64,000 bases of DNA from Marinobacter bryozoorum (GTDB lineage: Bacteria > Pseudomonadota > Gammaproteobacteria > Pseudomonadales > Oleiphilaceae), in the NCBI RefSeq assembly GCF_023156245.1, contig NZ_JAKZAH010000010.1, forward strand, positions 38,369-102,368, read 5' to 3'. How positions within the stretch are numbered: position 1 is the stretch's first letter; each line of letters opens with the position of its first letter. Position numbers and translations under genes: made by a program. Below are positions 38,082 to 47,216 of this stretch, one piece after another. Under the pieces are notes generated by a model. The model had not been told where the DNA came from and searched no databases. It saw only the letters and a program-made list of their open reading frames with translations.

Positions 38082-38347
38082 CCCTGATCTCCGCCGCTAT
38101 CGGTGCCGCCACCTCGCCGGAAGTGGGCCACGGCATCCAGTAACAGAACCCCGGTCAGGCCGGCACCGATGGCTGCTTCAGCCAGGGCGATGTCCGGCGC
38201 CTGCAGGCGCATCCAGGCCAGGGCCATCAGCATTCCAAAGGCAATGAACATCACCACCGCCCGGAACAGGCTTTGCGATACCAGCACCGATACCGCCGTA
38301 ACCACCAGCATGCCGGCCAGCAAACCGTCCAGCAGCCAGGCGGTCAC
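38078..38347 (-). CDS. DUF4040/MbhD-type Mrp subunit
   Basis: An 89-residue three-helix protein corresponding to the MbhD part of MrpA (MRLQAPDIALAEAAIGAGLTGVLLLDAV). The GTG start at 38347 overlaps the mnhG stop as GTGA; the longer frame upstream only reflects the antiphase of mnhG. Confidence 0.9.
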   Translation of the reverse strand: MTAWLLDGLLAGMLVVTAVSVLVSQSLFRAVVMFIAFGMLMALAWMRLQAPDIALAEAAIGAGLTGVLLLDAVAHFRRGGGTDSGGDQG

Positions 38348-38643
38348 GGCTCCTCCTGCCCGGTATCCCGGCCTGCGGCGCGGGCGATCAGGTGGGCCGA
38401 CGTTGCACTGGCCATCAGTACCACCAGCCACACCAGAACAATCTTTGCCCCGTCGCCCAGGGTCGGCGCCGATGGAAGAAGGGCCAGCGCGATCAGTCCC
38501 AGGCCCAGGTTGTCCACCTTGGTGAGTGCGTGCAGGCGGTCCCGGGTGTCGGACAGGCGAAACAGCCCCAGGGTACCGATGGCGAAGAAGAGACACCCGG
38601 CCACCAGCAAGGGAACCTGTAACCAGGGCAGAAAATCAGTCAC
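38344..38643 (-). CDS. mnhG: Mrp antiporter subunit G
   Basis: A 99-residue three-helix MrpG protein with the family pattern GTLGLFRLSDTRDRLHALTKVDNLGLGL. It starts with GTG eight bases inside the end of mnhF. Confidence 0.92.
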   Translation of the reverse strand: MTDFLPWLQVPLLVAGCLFFAIGTLGLFRLSDTRDRLHALTKVDNLGLGLIALALLPSAPTLGDGAKIVLVWLVVLMASATSAHLIARAAGRDTGQEEP

Positions 38644-38911
38644 TGCCTTCCTCCTTGTCCAGACGGACCTCCCGGGTAACGAAGGCCGCGGTCGCCAGGA
38701 CCGCCAGCAAGGCCAGTACCAGGGCCACGTCCCTCAGGGCGGGCATCTCCTGTACAGTGGCCAGCACCAGCAAAACAGCGACACCGGTTGTGCCAAACAA
38801 CTGGGCCGCCAGGATGCGGTCGGCCGGACGCGGCCCCTGCCAGATGCGCACCAGCCCCAGCAGCAGCGTCAGCAGTAGCCAGATGACGGTGAGTTGCAGT
38901 GCCAGTGTCAT
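38636..38911 (-). CDS. mnhF: Mrp antiporter subunit F
   Basis: A 91-residue MrpF protein with three helices and the conserved GPRPADRILAAQLFGTTGVAVLLVLA segment. The ATG overlaps the mnhE stop by four bases. Confidence 0.92.
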   Translation of the reverse strand: MTLALQLTVIWLLLTLLLGLVRIWQGPRPADRILAAQLFGTTGVAVLLVLATVQEMPALRDVALVLALLAVLATAAFVTREVRLDKEEGSD

Positions 38912-39378
38912 TGACCCTCCCTGGCTGGCAGCGTAATGCCGAAAAGGCGGGCAACCTGCTGTTCGGTCTCTACCACCTCCCTGTCCACATCCTGCGCTGT
39001 ATCCAGGCAATGGAGCAACAGCGTTTCGCCATGCACCTCCACACTCAAGGTGCCGGGCATCAGCGACAGCATATTGGCCGCCAGCCAGCGGGGGCTACCC
39101 TCCGGCAGCGTAAAGGACACCTCCCGCTCACCCGGCGCAACGTCAAGTCGTGGCGCCAGGAGCCGGCGGCTTACGTCCCAGCCCGCCGCCAGTGACTGCA
39201 CCAGGAACCATGCCGCGAACCGGGGCAGGTACAACGGCTGCACCCGATGGTCTCCCGGCGGGAATATCCTCACCACAAGTATCCAGACCAGGGGCACGAC
39301 AACCAGGCCATAACCCCAGCCCGAGGGATCACCGTTGGTCAGCACCAGCCAGAGGACCGCCAGCAGGGCCAGTCTCAC
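38908..39378 (-). CDS. mnhE: Mrp antiporter subunit E
   Basis: A 156-residue MrpE protein: two N-terminal helices, then a cytoplasmic domain with ANMLSLMPGTLSVEV and LLLHCLDTAQDVDREV. The GTG start at 39378 overlaps the upstream stop as GTGA; the frame continues to 39795 but that part is out of phase with a real gene. Confidence 0.92.
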   Translation of the reverse strand: MRLALLAVLWLVLTNGDPSGWGYGLVVVPLVWILVVRIFPPGDHRVQPLYLPRFAAWFLVQSLAAGWDVSRRLLAPRLDVAPGEREVSFTLPEGSPRWLAANMLSLMPGTLSVEVHGETLLLHCLDTAQDVDREVVETEQQVARLFGITLPAREGQ

Positions 39379-39638
39379 CGGGCGCCCCGTCCACGAAGTC
39401 GCGACAGTACCCGGATAGTCCCGTCTGTCATCCGACGCGCAAGGGGCGCCACCAGCACCACCAGTGGAAACGCCACCGCCCACGCCACAACCCACGCCGG
39501 CAGCCACCGCTGCACAAACCCGTCGGCCAGGCCCGTATTGATAGCGGTGATCACACCGGACATCAGCAGCGACATGAGCCCTGACATGTAGAACGCGAAA
39601 ACCAGCTGCTGGACTTTCATCGAAGGTTGGTTGGCCAA
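39375..39638 (-). CDS. DUF2798 membrane protein, first gene of the Mrp operon
   Basis: An 87-residue protein with two helices of the DUF2798 type (FAFYMSGLMSLLMSGVITAINTG). A TTG at 39638 with AGGAGA seven bases upstream is the likely start; the ATG at 39620 has no ribosome site. Its stop overlaps mnhE, so it belongs to the same transcript. Its role in the complex is unknown. Confidence 0.82.
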   Translation of the reverse strand: MANQPSMKVQQLVFAFYMSGLMSLLMSGVITAINTGLADGFVQRWLPAWVVAWAVAFPLVVLVAPLARRMTDGTIRVLSRLRGRGAR

Positions 39639-39785
39639 GCATCATCTCCTGCTGTTTTATGGATCCGCCTGCCCGACAGGGCCGCAGTTTCTCTTGGGTA
39701 CATCCTGAACTACCATGATCGGAACGCCCGTCGCCCTCCGCCATGGAATCCACAGGGTAGCGAATTATCAAAAGGACGTCCGCCA

Positions 39786-40649
39786 GTGCAAGCACTCATA
39801 CCTGTTTACGTTCTCCGTATAGCCTGCATCCTGTTGATCGCCAGTGTACTGGGGGCCTGCAGCTCCACACGCCTGGCCTATCGCTTTGCGGATCAGGGAA
39901 TCCTGTGGTGGGTGGAGGACTACGTAACCCTGACCCGTGTTCAAAAATCCAGGCTCAAGCGTGAACTGGCGGTTCTCAAGGACTGGCACTGTGAACAGGA
40001 ACTACCCCGTTATTCTGACTGGCTGGGCGAGCTACGCCGCGAGATGGCCGCCGGTGAACTGCCCCCGGAACGTATTGAACACCATCGCAAGCAGGTCGCT
40101 GACTTTGCAGAACCCCTTGCCGCACGAATCGTACCCCTGGCCACTGGCCTGCTGGGCAGCCTGAGCGATGAACAGGTTACTGAGCTTACCGGCAATATGG
40201 ATCGCGAGCAGGAAGAGCGAAAACAGGAATATCTGGGCGAAGATAGCCAGGAAAAATCCGCCGAGCGTATAGCCGAGCGGACTGAACGTTGGCTGGGCTC
40301 ACTCAACGAGCGCCAACAAACCATCATTAAGGAGTGGACACAGGGCCGCCAGGAACAGACCCGGACCTGGCTGGATGGGCGCGGCCGCTGGCAGCAGGCC
40401 CTGACGAAGCTGCTCGAGGACCGTGACCAGCAGGGTTTCCAGCCCCGCCTGCGGGACCTGATCCTGAACGCACCGGACTATCAGGGCGAGGCCTACAGAA
40501 ACATGCTGGAAACTAACACCCGTGACCTGACCCGCCTGACCCACGACCTGCTGCAGGCTGCTGACGACCGTCACTGGGAAACCCTGCAGGAAAGCATCGC
40601 CAGCCTGAAAAAGGACGTTACGGCCCTCGCCTGCACCATGCCTGGCTGA
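39786..40649 (+). CDS. DUF6279 family lipoprotein
   Basis: A 287-residue exported lipoprotein (lipobox SVLGAC near residue 24). The mature start LAYRFADQGILWWVEDYVTLT matches DUF6279, a family found in gammaproteobacteria with no known function; the rest is helical and highly charged. A GTG at 39786 with AAGGA about nine bases upstream places the signal peptide correctly; the frame upstream lacks support. Divergent from the Mrp operon. Confidence 0.86.
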   Translation: MQALIPVYVLRIACILLIASVLGACSSTRLAYRFADQGILWWVEDYVTLTRVQKSRLKRELAVLKDWHCEQELPRYSDWLGELRREMAAGELPPERIEHHRKQVADFAEPLAARIVPLATGLLGSLSDEQVTELTGNMDREQEERKQEYLGEDSQEKSAERIAERTERWLGSLNERQQTIIKEWTQGRQEQTRTWLDGRGRWQQALTKLLEDRDQQGFQPRLRDLILNAPDYQGEAYRNMLETNTRDLTRLTHDLLQAADDRHWETLQESIASLKKDVTALACTMPG

Positions 40650-40772
40650 CACTGCCGGGCCCGTACCGGTGCTGGTCAGTCACCGTTAACGAATGACCCA
40701 GGCAGGCCACACTTACCACCGGAAGGTGTATAGTAGGGCGCTTTCCCGACCCGCCGGATTACCCGCTGCACC

Positions 40773-42173
40773 ATGCTCGACCACGAACACCAGCCAGTCC
40801 CCGACACCCGGGCGCCACTGATCCCTCGCATACTGGGGGAATGGCGCACCCTCGCCCTGCTGGGCGGGCCCATCCTGGTGGCGCAGATTGCCCAGATGGC
40901 CAATGGCGTCATCGATACCGTGATGGCCGGCCATGCCAGCGCCGAGGACCTTGCAGCGGTCGGTATCGGAAGCAGCATCTGGATGCCCCTGTTCCTGTTC
41001 TTTATGGGACTGCTTGGGGCACTGCAACCCATTATTTCCGGCTACAACGGTTCCCGCGCGGTGCAGAAGATCATGCCGGCAACGTGGCAGGGGCTGTACA
41101 TCGGTGCTATCAGTGCGGTGATCATGATTGTGCTGGTGGTGAATGTGCGCCCGGTGTTCAACCTGATGAACCTGGACCAGCAGACCTCGGATATTGCCGA
41201 GGGTTACCTGGACGCCTTCGCCTGGGGCGTGCCCTTCATGCTGCTGATGGTGGCGCTGCGAGGCCTCACCGACGGCCTGGGCCACACCCGGGTGATCATG
41301 GCGTTCTCTGTACTGGGCACGCTCATCAACCTGCCCCTGAACTGGGCACTGATCTATGGCAAGTTCGGCCTGCCGGAGATGGGCGGTATCGGCTGTGGCT
41401 GGGCCACCGCCATTTCCAACGCCATCGCCGCGGTGGCCATGGTGCTCTACCTCAATCGCAGTCCGGTCTACAAACACTTCCACCTGGTGGCTGACTGGGT
41501 GAGGCCAGACCCGGCGAATATCCGTTACATCCTGCGCATCGGCCTGCCCATTGGCTTCACCATCTTTGTGGAAGCCAGCATGTTCTCGGTGATCGCCCTG
41601 TTCCTGGCGCCACTGGGGCCAGTGGTAGTGGCCGGGCACCAGATCGCCCTCAATGTAACGTCTCTGCTGTTCATGCTGCCCCTGAGCATCGGTATGGCGC
41701 TCACGCTGCGGGTTGCCTTCCTGATGGGCGCCAATACCCCGGCCACGGCGCACCTGCTGTCCCGCAGCTCCCTGTTACTGGCCTCTGCCACCGCCCTGGT
41801 GTTTGCAGTCACCCTATTCCTGTTCGCCGGCCCCATCTCCCGGCTGTATACCAGTGATCCCCAGGTACAGGCGGTCACCACCCTACTGCTGAAATACGCT
41901 GCCGTGTTCCAGATTGCGGATGTCATCCAGGTCAGCTGCATCAGCGCCCTGCGGGGCTACAAGGACACCCGCATTCCCATGTTCATCATGCTGTTCTCCT
42001 TCTGGGGCGTGGGCATGCCCCTGGGATACGTGCTCACCTTCACGGATGCCGTCGTGAGCGCCATGGGGGCGCCGGGATTCTGGGTCGGCATCACCGCCGG
42101 ACTGGCCACCGCCGCCGTTCTACTGGGTACCCGGTTGTATCTGTATACCCGCCCTGGTAACGCCAGCATCTGA
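40773..42173 (+). CDS. MATE-family efflux transporter (NorM-like)
   Basis: A 466-residue, 12-helix exporter driven by Na+ or H+. The MATE signatures LLGGPILVAQIAQMANGVIDTVMAGH and the second-half GLPIGFTIFVEASMFSVIA are intact. MATE proteins expel cationic drugs and dyes. The frame on the opposite strand is a shadow. Confidence 0.92.
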   Translation: MLDHEHQPVPDTRAPLIPRILGEWRTLALLGGPILVAQIAQMANGVIDTVMAGHASAEDLAAVGIGSSIWMPLFLFFMGLLGALQPIISGYNGSRAVQKIMPATWQGLYIGAISAVIMIVLVVNVRPVFNLMNLDQQTSDIAEGYLDAFAWGVPFMLLMVALRGLTDGLGHTRVIMAFSVLGTLINLPLNWALIYGKFGLPEMGGIGCGWATAISNAIAAVAMVLYLNRSPVYKHFHLVADWVRPDPANIRYILRIGLPIGFTIFVEASMFSVIALFLAPLGPVVVAGHQIALNVTSLLFMLPLSIGMALTLRVAFLMGANTPATAHLLSRSSLLLASATALVFAVTLFLFAGPISRLYTSDPQVQAVTTLLLKYAAVFQIADVIQVSCISALRGYKDTRIPMFIMLFSFWGVGMPLGYVLTFTDAVVSAMGAPGFWVGITAGLATAAVLLGTRLYLYTRPGNASI

Positions 42174-42258
42174 CGGGGCTTACAAATCCGAACGGAAATT
42201 TCGCCCCTTATTGTCTACGCTAGAAAGAAATATTCCCATTCTCTTTCGGTACACCACC

Positions 42259-43020
42259 ATGTGGGCGAAGAGCGTCATTGTCACTCTGCTGCTGGCTAGC
42301 GCCCCCCCGGTCCTCGGGGACCCGACCGACAAGCCGGTCGAATTGCGCTTTGCCACCATTGCAGACATTCCCAGCACCGCGCTCGCGGAGCAGTTGCTTC
42401 GTGCGGCCTATGGTGACCTTGGAATCAATGTATTCACCAGGGAAGTGCCTTCCCGCCGAGCCCTTATGATGGCCGATATCGGTCAGGTAGACGGCGACCT
42501 CTTTCGCATAGCCGAGGTTGGCGATCGCTATCCGAACCTGGTGCGCGTGCCCTATCCCCTCCTTGAAGGCGAAGTACTCGCTGTGACCGCCGTTCCAGGC
42601 ATGGACCTGAAGGCAGACAGCGGTGACAGGAAACTGAGAGTCGCGGTCCGCCGAGGCGTCCTCATAGCGGAACAAACGGCGAAAGCGTTGGGCATGGTGC
42701 CGGTACGTGCTGACACCTACCAGCAAATGCGGGCCATGCTCGACTGGGGCCGCGTCGACCTCGCACTAATATCCAGCGTCGAGGGCTTTTCTCCCCTGCA
42801 AGATGAGCACTGGGACCATCTGTACATCCTTCCGGAACCGGTCACCCGCTTCACCCTTTACCACTACCTCCACCGCCGCCACGCCGAACTGGCAGAACCC
42901 CTGGCAGAAGTCCTGGAACAACTGGACCTGAGCGGCGAAAAAAACCGGATTGCCGAGCGGGTGCGCAAAACATTCAATGTGGCCGATACGCTACGAGAGG
43001 AGGCGGAGGAGCGGGATTGA
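42259..43020 (+). CDS. Periplasmic solute-binding-like protein (SBP_bac_3 type)
   Basis: A 253-residue secreted protein with a signal peptide (MWAKSVIVTLLLASAPPVLG) and the fold pattern of family 3 solute-binding domains, including a domain hinge region LRVAVRRGVLIAEQTAKALG. No transporter genes are adjacent, so it is an orphan, as is common in marine gammaproteobacteria where such proteins may be sensory. The ATG at 42259 is chosen because it opens the signal peptide. Confidence 0.75.
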   Translation: MWAKSVIVTLLLASAPPVLGDPTDKPVELRFATIADIPSTALAEQLLRAAYGDLGINVFTREVPSRRALMMADIGQVDGDLFRIAEVGDRYPNLVRVPYPLLEGEVLAVTAVPGMDLKADSGDRKLRVAVRRGVLIAEQTAKALGMVPVRADTYQQMRAMLDWGRVDLALISSVEGFSPLQDEHWDHLYILPEPVTRFTLYHYLHRRHAELAEPLAEVLEQLDLSGEKNRIAERVRKTFNVADTLREEAEERD

Positions 43021-43059
43021 AAGGACCAGCTTCAACCCAGGCTTTAATATGGGGCCTGA

Positions 43060-43689
43060 TCACAGCGGCTTCGCCAGCGCCGCCCCGGCAGCCCCGTTGC
43101 CCCGGGAACGCCACAGCGGATAGGGAATGCCGGACAGCCGGTTCATGATGAACGCGTGGGCCAGCAGGATCAGCACCCCGGCCATCAGAATGGGAAGCTG
43201 GGCCGGGTCGGGCATCAGACCCAGGGAGACGATCAGTGCCGTGGCACCCGCCGGCGGATGGGGGACCCGGAACAGCACCATCAGGCAGCCCGTAAGGCCC
43301 AGGGACAGTGCCGCCGCCCCGACCCGGGCACCGTCCACCCCTTCCAGGAAGGCCGAGGGGTGGTTCTGCAGGCCGAACACGTACAGACTCAACAGTCCCA
43401 TTACCGCCCCCAGGAAGTGACCGCACAGGGTGTTGCGTGGTGAGGCCGGCTCCGCCATGGGCACATGGAACAGGATAAACGCCGTGGCCCCGAGGGAGGG
43501 AAAGATAAACGCCTCCTGGGTGACCAGGGCCACAAATGCCACCAGCGCAATGCTCACCCCGCCATTGATCAGGCTGAATCCGGCCATTACCGCCTTGCGG
43601 CTATAGCGGGTTGCCAGGCTCTCCAGGTGAAGCGCCCGCAGCACCCCGGCTGTGAGCTGCCAGCGTAGTCGTTCGTTCCTTGCCCCCAT
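43060..43689 (-). CDS. HPP family membrane protein
   Basis: A 209-residue protein with about five helices and the HPP-family segments FIFPSLGATAFILFHVPMAEPASPRNTLCGH and FRVPHPPAGATALIVSLG, the second containing the HPP triplet. Some plant and cyanobacterial members transport nitrite; no function is established here. The ATG at 43689 is favoured over one 19 codons upstream. Confidence 0.87.
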   Translation of the reverse strand: MGARNERLRWQLTAGVLRALHLESLATRYSRKAVMAGFSLINGGVSIALVAFVALVTQEAFIFPSLGATAFILFHVPMAEPASPRNTLCGHFLGAVMGLLSLYVFGLQNHPSAFLEGVDGARVGAAALSLGLTGCLMVLFRVPHPPAGATALIVSLGLMPDPAQLPILMAGVLILLAHAFIMNRLSGIPYPLWRSRGNGAAGAALAKPL

Positions 43690-43808
43690 GAGCACCCCTG
43701 CACCAAAAAAGGGCGCAATGATAAGGGGCTGCCCGGGCGGTGACAAATATCAAATATCGATAAGGTTAATCGGCTGACGGGGAGACCGAAGACGCAAACC
43801 GGAACCAG

Positions 43809-43835
43809 TTAACATTTTGGAACAGAGGCCGATAA
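43809..43835 (+). promoter_or_regulatory. Probable sigma-28 promoter of the third chemoreceptor
   Basis: GCCGATAA at 43828-43835 is a perfect -10 element. The -35 is weaker: TTAACATT with 11-nt spacing or TAACATTT with 10. Located 61 bp before the receptor. Confidence 0.75.
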
Positions 43836-43896
43836 AACTTACCGGTATGATGACGACCCTTTTTTATTCGCTCTATTAATCTACGGGATTCAATCC

Positions 43897-45519
43897 ATGT
43901 TCAGACATCTACGTGTCGGCCTGCGACTGTCGCTGGCGTTCGGCTTCCTTGTGGCGATACTGGTGGCCCTGGGCGGTTACGCGCTATTCCAGACCAGCCA
44001 GCTCAAGCAGGAGTTGCAGGCGGTAACCGATCACCGGGCGCCGACCATCATGGCGGTCAACCGAATGAACCAGCTGTTCCAGCGGGTTCGCATCCATACC
44101 GAAGCCATGATTGGCGCCGACAGCATGGCCACCCGAGCGCCCCTGATCGGTCGGCTCGTGGACACCCGCGACAAACTCAACAAGGCCCAGAAAACCTACG
44201 AGGGGCTGATCCAGAGTGAGAAGAACCAGTCCATCTACAACCAGTTCCTGGCCACCGAACAACGCTTCTGGGAAGCCCACAGCAATGTGATTTCCTATGC
44301 TGAGCGAGGCCAGTCCGACCGTGCCCGACAGGTTCGCGATGACGAGCTGGAGCCGGTAACCGAGGAAATGACCGGCATACTTGACCAGCTAATGGACCTG
44401 CAGACCCTGCGGGTCCAGGAAGCCTCGACTGAGGCAGACCGCAAGGCCGCCAACGTTCGCAACGGCGTTATCATTGCGGTAGTGGTGGGTGTAGCCCTCA
44501 CCCTGCTCCTGGCCCTGGTGATCACCCGTTCCCTTACTGGTCCGATCCGCCATGCCCTCGACGTGGCCCGCACCATTGCCGGCGGTAATCTGAACGCCCG
44601 CATCGATACCCGCGGCAAGGATGAAATGGCCGAGCTGATGCAGGCAGTCAGCACCATGCAGGACAACCTGCGAGGCACCATCAGCACCATCGCCGGCTCC
44701 TCCGACCGGTTGGCATCCACTTCCGAAGAACTGAGTGCCGTTACCGACGAATCCAGCCGTAGCATGAACCAGCAGAGCGACGAGCTGGACCAGGCCGCCA
44801 CCGCCGTTAACGAGATGACGGCTGCCATTGATGACGTGGCGCAGAACGCCAGTGCCGCCGCAGACTCCTCCCGCGAAGCCAACCAGCAGGCCCAGGGTGG
44901 GCGCGAGAAAGTGGCGGATACCGTGCTGGCCATGGAAGACCTGGCGAAGAACATAGGACAGACGGTCCACTATGTCGAGGAACTGGCCAGCAAGGCCAGC
45001 GGCATCGGCACCGTGCTGGACGTGATCCGGGAGATCGCCGACCAGACCAACCTGCTGGCCCTGAACGCCGCCATCGAAGCCGCCCGTGCTGGCCAGGCGG
45101 GACGCGGCTTTGCTGTAGTGGCCGACGAGGTGCGCAACCTGGCCCAGCGCACCCAGGATTCCACGGCAGAGATCGAGACCATGATCAGCGCCGTCCAGGA
45201 CGGCAGCCAGAACGCCCGTAACGCCATGACCAGGAGCAGCGAACGCTCCGATGAGGCCCTGGGCATCGCACGGGAAGCCGGCGAGGCGCTGGCCAGGATT
45301 GCCCAGGCGGTGACCGACATCAACGACCGCAACGCCAGTATCGCCAGCGGCGCCGAAGAGCAGGCCCAGGTGGCCCGGGACGTGGACCGCAACCTGACCA
45401 ATATCCGTGACCTGGCCGCCCAGTCTGCCACCGGCGCCAACCAGACCCGCTCCTCCAGCGAGGAATTGTCACGGCTGGCAACAGAGTTGTCCGAGCTGGT
45501 GCGCAAGTTCCAGTTCTGA
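43897..45519 (+). CDS. Methyl-accepting chemotaxis protein with four-helix-bundle sensor
   Basis: A 540-residue receptor: TM1 about 10-30, a periplasmic 4HB-type helical domain to about 188, TM2 about 189-210, HAMP, then a signalling domain with [38 protein letters not shown] split by normal spacing. Ligand unknown. Under a probable sigma-28 promoter and followed by a hairpin. Confidence 0.93.
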   Translation: MFRHLRVGLRLSLAFGFLVAILVALGGYALFQTSQLKQELQAVTDHRAPTIMAVNRMNQLFQRVRIHTEAMIGADSMATRAPLIGRLVDTRDKLNKAQKTYEGLIQSEKNQSIYNQFLATEQRFWEAHSNVISYAERGQSDRARQVRDDELEPVTEEMTGILDQLMDLQTLRVQEASTEADRKAANVRNGVIIAVVVGVALTLLLALVITRSLTGPIRHALDVARTIAGGNLNARIDTRGKDEMAELMQAVSTMQDNLRGTISTIAGSSDRLASTSEELSAVTDESSRSMNQQSDELDQAATAVNEMTAAIDDVAQNASAAADSSREANQQAQGGREKVADTVLAMEDLAKNIGQTVHYVEELASKASGIGTVLDVIREIADQTNLLALNAAIEAARAGQAGRGFAVVADEVRNLAQRTQDSTAEIETMISAVQDGSQNARNAMTRSSERSDEALGIAREAGEALARIAQAVTDINDRNASIASGAEEQAQVARDVDRNLTNIRDLAAQSATGANQTRSSSEELSRLATELSELVRKFQF

Positions 45520-45534
45520 CAACCCGTTGCTGCT

Positions 45535-45564
45535 CCACCCGGCACTCAGGTGAGTGCCGGGTGG
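45535..45564 (+). terminator. Perfect 13-bp hairpin after the 4HB chemoreceptor
   Basis: CCACCCGGCACTC and GAGTGCCGGGTGG pair completely around AGGT. There is no T run, so it may stabilise the 3' end or act with Rho. Confidence 0.6.
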
Positions 45565-45621
45565 ATGACAATCGGTCCGGGCCGGTTACACTGTGAGCTT
45601 ACGGGAACAACAGGAGAGGTC

Positions 45622-46065
45622 ATGAGTGATACCCCTATGGAATTCCGCTTCCGGGTCCGCTACGGCGAATGCGACGCCCAACAGGTAGTGTTCAACGCCC
45701 GTTACGCCGATTATGTGGACATTGCCGTTAACGAATACATCCGCGCCGTATTCGGCCACTACCAGAATATGCTCGATGCCGGCCTGGACATGCAGGTGGT
45801 CAGTATGACCCTCAACTGGTCCGCGCCGGCTCGCTTTGACGAGGTGCTCAGTGCCCGCATCAGTGTGAAGCGGCTTGGCAATACCTCGTTTACCCTTGAG
45901 GTGAACTTTGTCCGATACCCGGATGAGACGCCCATCGCCACGGCGGACGTAGTCTACGTCATGATTGACCCGGCTACCCTCAGCAAGAAAACCCTTCCCG
46001 ACGACGTCCGTGAACGGATGGTCACCGCCGGCCAGGGTGTCGTGGTCAGCCATGCCGGAGAGTAA
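45622..46065 (+). CDS. Acyl-CoA thioesterase, 4HBT hotdog fold
   Basis: A 147-residue hotdog protein. The catalytic region RYGECDAQQVVFNARYADYVD matches the 4-hydroxybenzoyl-CoA thioesterase/YbgC type, with an Asp at the usual position. ATG at 45622 follows AGGAGAGG. It overlaps the next gene by 14 bp. Natural substrate unknown. Confidence 0.87.
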   Translation: MSDTPMEFRFRVRYGECDAQQVVFNARYADYVDIAVNEYIRAVFGHYQNMLDAGLDMQVVSMTLNWSAPARFDEVLSARISVKRLGNTSFTLEVNFVRYPDETPIATADVVYVMIDPATLSKKTLPDDVRERMVTAGQGVVVSHAGE

Positions 46066-47209
46066 GTCTGCCGACCTCAGCCAGGGTCTTGTCCGGGTCG
46101 CCCCGGGCGTCCTGGTTGTGGGCAAACCCCTGCCGTGGCCGGTCTTCGACAACCAGGGTGAGGTACTGCTGGCCCAGGGTTACGTTGTTCAGAGTGACAC
46201 CCAGCTGGAGCAGCTCTACAAACGGGGCATGTTCTATCCCCGCCAGGCGGAAAACCCGGACGAGGAAGTCCAGGAAGATGTAGCCGAAGGTGAGCGCAAC
46301 CCCTTCTCGGACTACCGCGCCTTGCTGAAAACCCTGAAGCGCACACACCAGGCCATTTCGGCCCGCGACCCGGAGGCCCGCCTCAAGCTATTGGGCCTGG
46401 CCCGGCTGATTGACCGGATCTGCCGCGAAGCACCGGACCCCACCCTGGCGCTGGTTCACCTGTATTCGGTGGAACCCACGGCCACAGAGCAATCACTTTT
46501 CTACTCGATTGTCTGCCACTTCACCGCCACAGAACTGGGCATGGAAGAGGGCCGGCGGGTGGTACTGATGGCAGCCGCGCTTTCCGCTAACCTGGCATTG
46601 ATGCCAATCCTGGACCGTTTGAATGCCTCCAGCCACGGACTTACGGATCAGCAGCGCACGATCATCCACCGCCATCCCCAGCTGGCCGCCCGCGCACTCC
46701 ACGATGCGGGCATTGAGAACCGCCTGCTACTGAAGATCATCATGCAGCACCATGAGCGCTCTGACGGCAGTGGCTACCCCGAGGGGCTTGAGGGTGACAC
46801 CATCCTGCCGGAGGCCAGCATCCTGGCGCTTTCCGAGCACTACGTGGCCCTGATCAGCCGTCGTGGCTACCGGCCCCGGAGAAACATCACCCAGGCCCGC
46901 AAGGCCATCGCGGATGCCGCCCGGGAGAGCACCCGCCCCAAACTCTTCCAGGCCCTGCTTAACGCGCTCACCCCCTACCCGCCAGGGGCGCTGGTCCGCC
47001 TGGCCAACAACGAGATTGCCGTGGTCACCCACCGTCCGGTAGAACGCAGCAGGCATGTCGTGAAAGCCATCAACGACCCTCGGGGCAGCGCCTACCTGAC
47101 CGGTTTCCGGCGCACTACGGACTTACTGGAGTTCAACATACGTGCGGTTGAAGTAGTCGACATGATGCCCCCCATGGACTTCCAGGCGCTGTGGGACTAC
47201 CAGGCTTGA
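46052..47209 (+). CDS. Degenerate HD-GYP domain protein
   Basis: A 385-residue cytosolic protein. The C-terminal half follows the HD-GYP pattern: H156, IHRHP (205-209) and HHERSDGSGYPEG (233-245) are present. The metal-binding His-Asp pair is not: the LLHDIGK position reads ALSANLALMP. Catalytic c-di-GMP hydrolysis is therefore unlikely, and it may be a c-di-GMP-sensing or protein-interaction module. The N-terminal 90 residues resemble a small barrel followed by an acidic linker. It overlaps the thioesterase gene by 14 bp. Confidence 0.8.
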   Translation: MPESKSADLSQGLVRVAPGVLVVGKPLPWPVFDNQGEVLLAQGYVVQSDTQLEQLYKRGMFYPRQAENPDEEVQEDVAEGERNPFSDYRALLKTLKRTHQAISARDPEARLKLLGLARLIDRICREAPDPTLALVHLYSVEPTATEQSLFYSIVCHFTATELGMEEGRRVVLMAAALSANLALMPILDRLNASSHGLTDQQRTIIHRHPQLAARALHDAGIENRLLLKIIMQHHERSDGSGYPEGLEGDTILPEASILALSEHYVALISRRGYRPRRNITQARKAIADAARESTRPKLFQALLNALTPYPPGALVRLANNEIAVVTHRPVERSRHVVKAINDPRGSAYLTGFRRTTDLLEFNIRAVEVVDMMPPMDFQALWDYQA

Positions 47210-47216
47210 GTGGTGG

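Noticed and set aside
40713..41753. 346-codon minus-strand frame
   Set aside because: Antisense to the MATE transporter, His/Gln-rich shadow composition.
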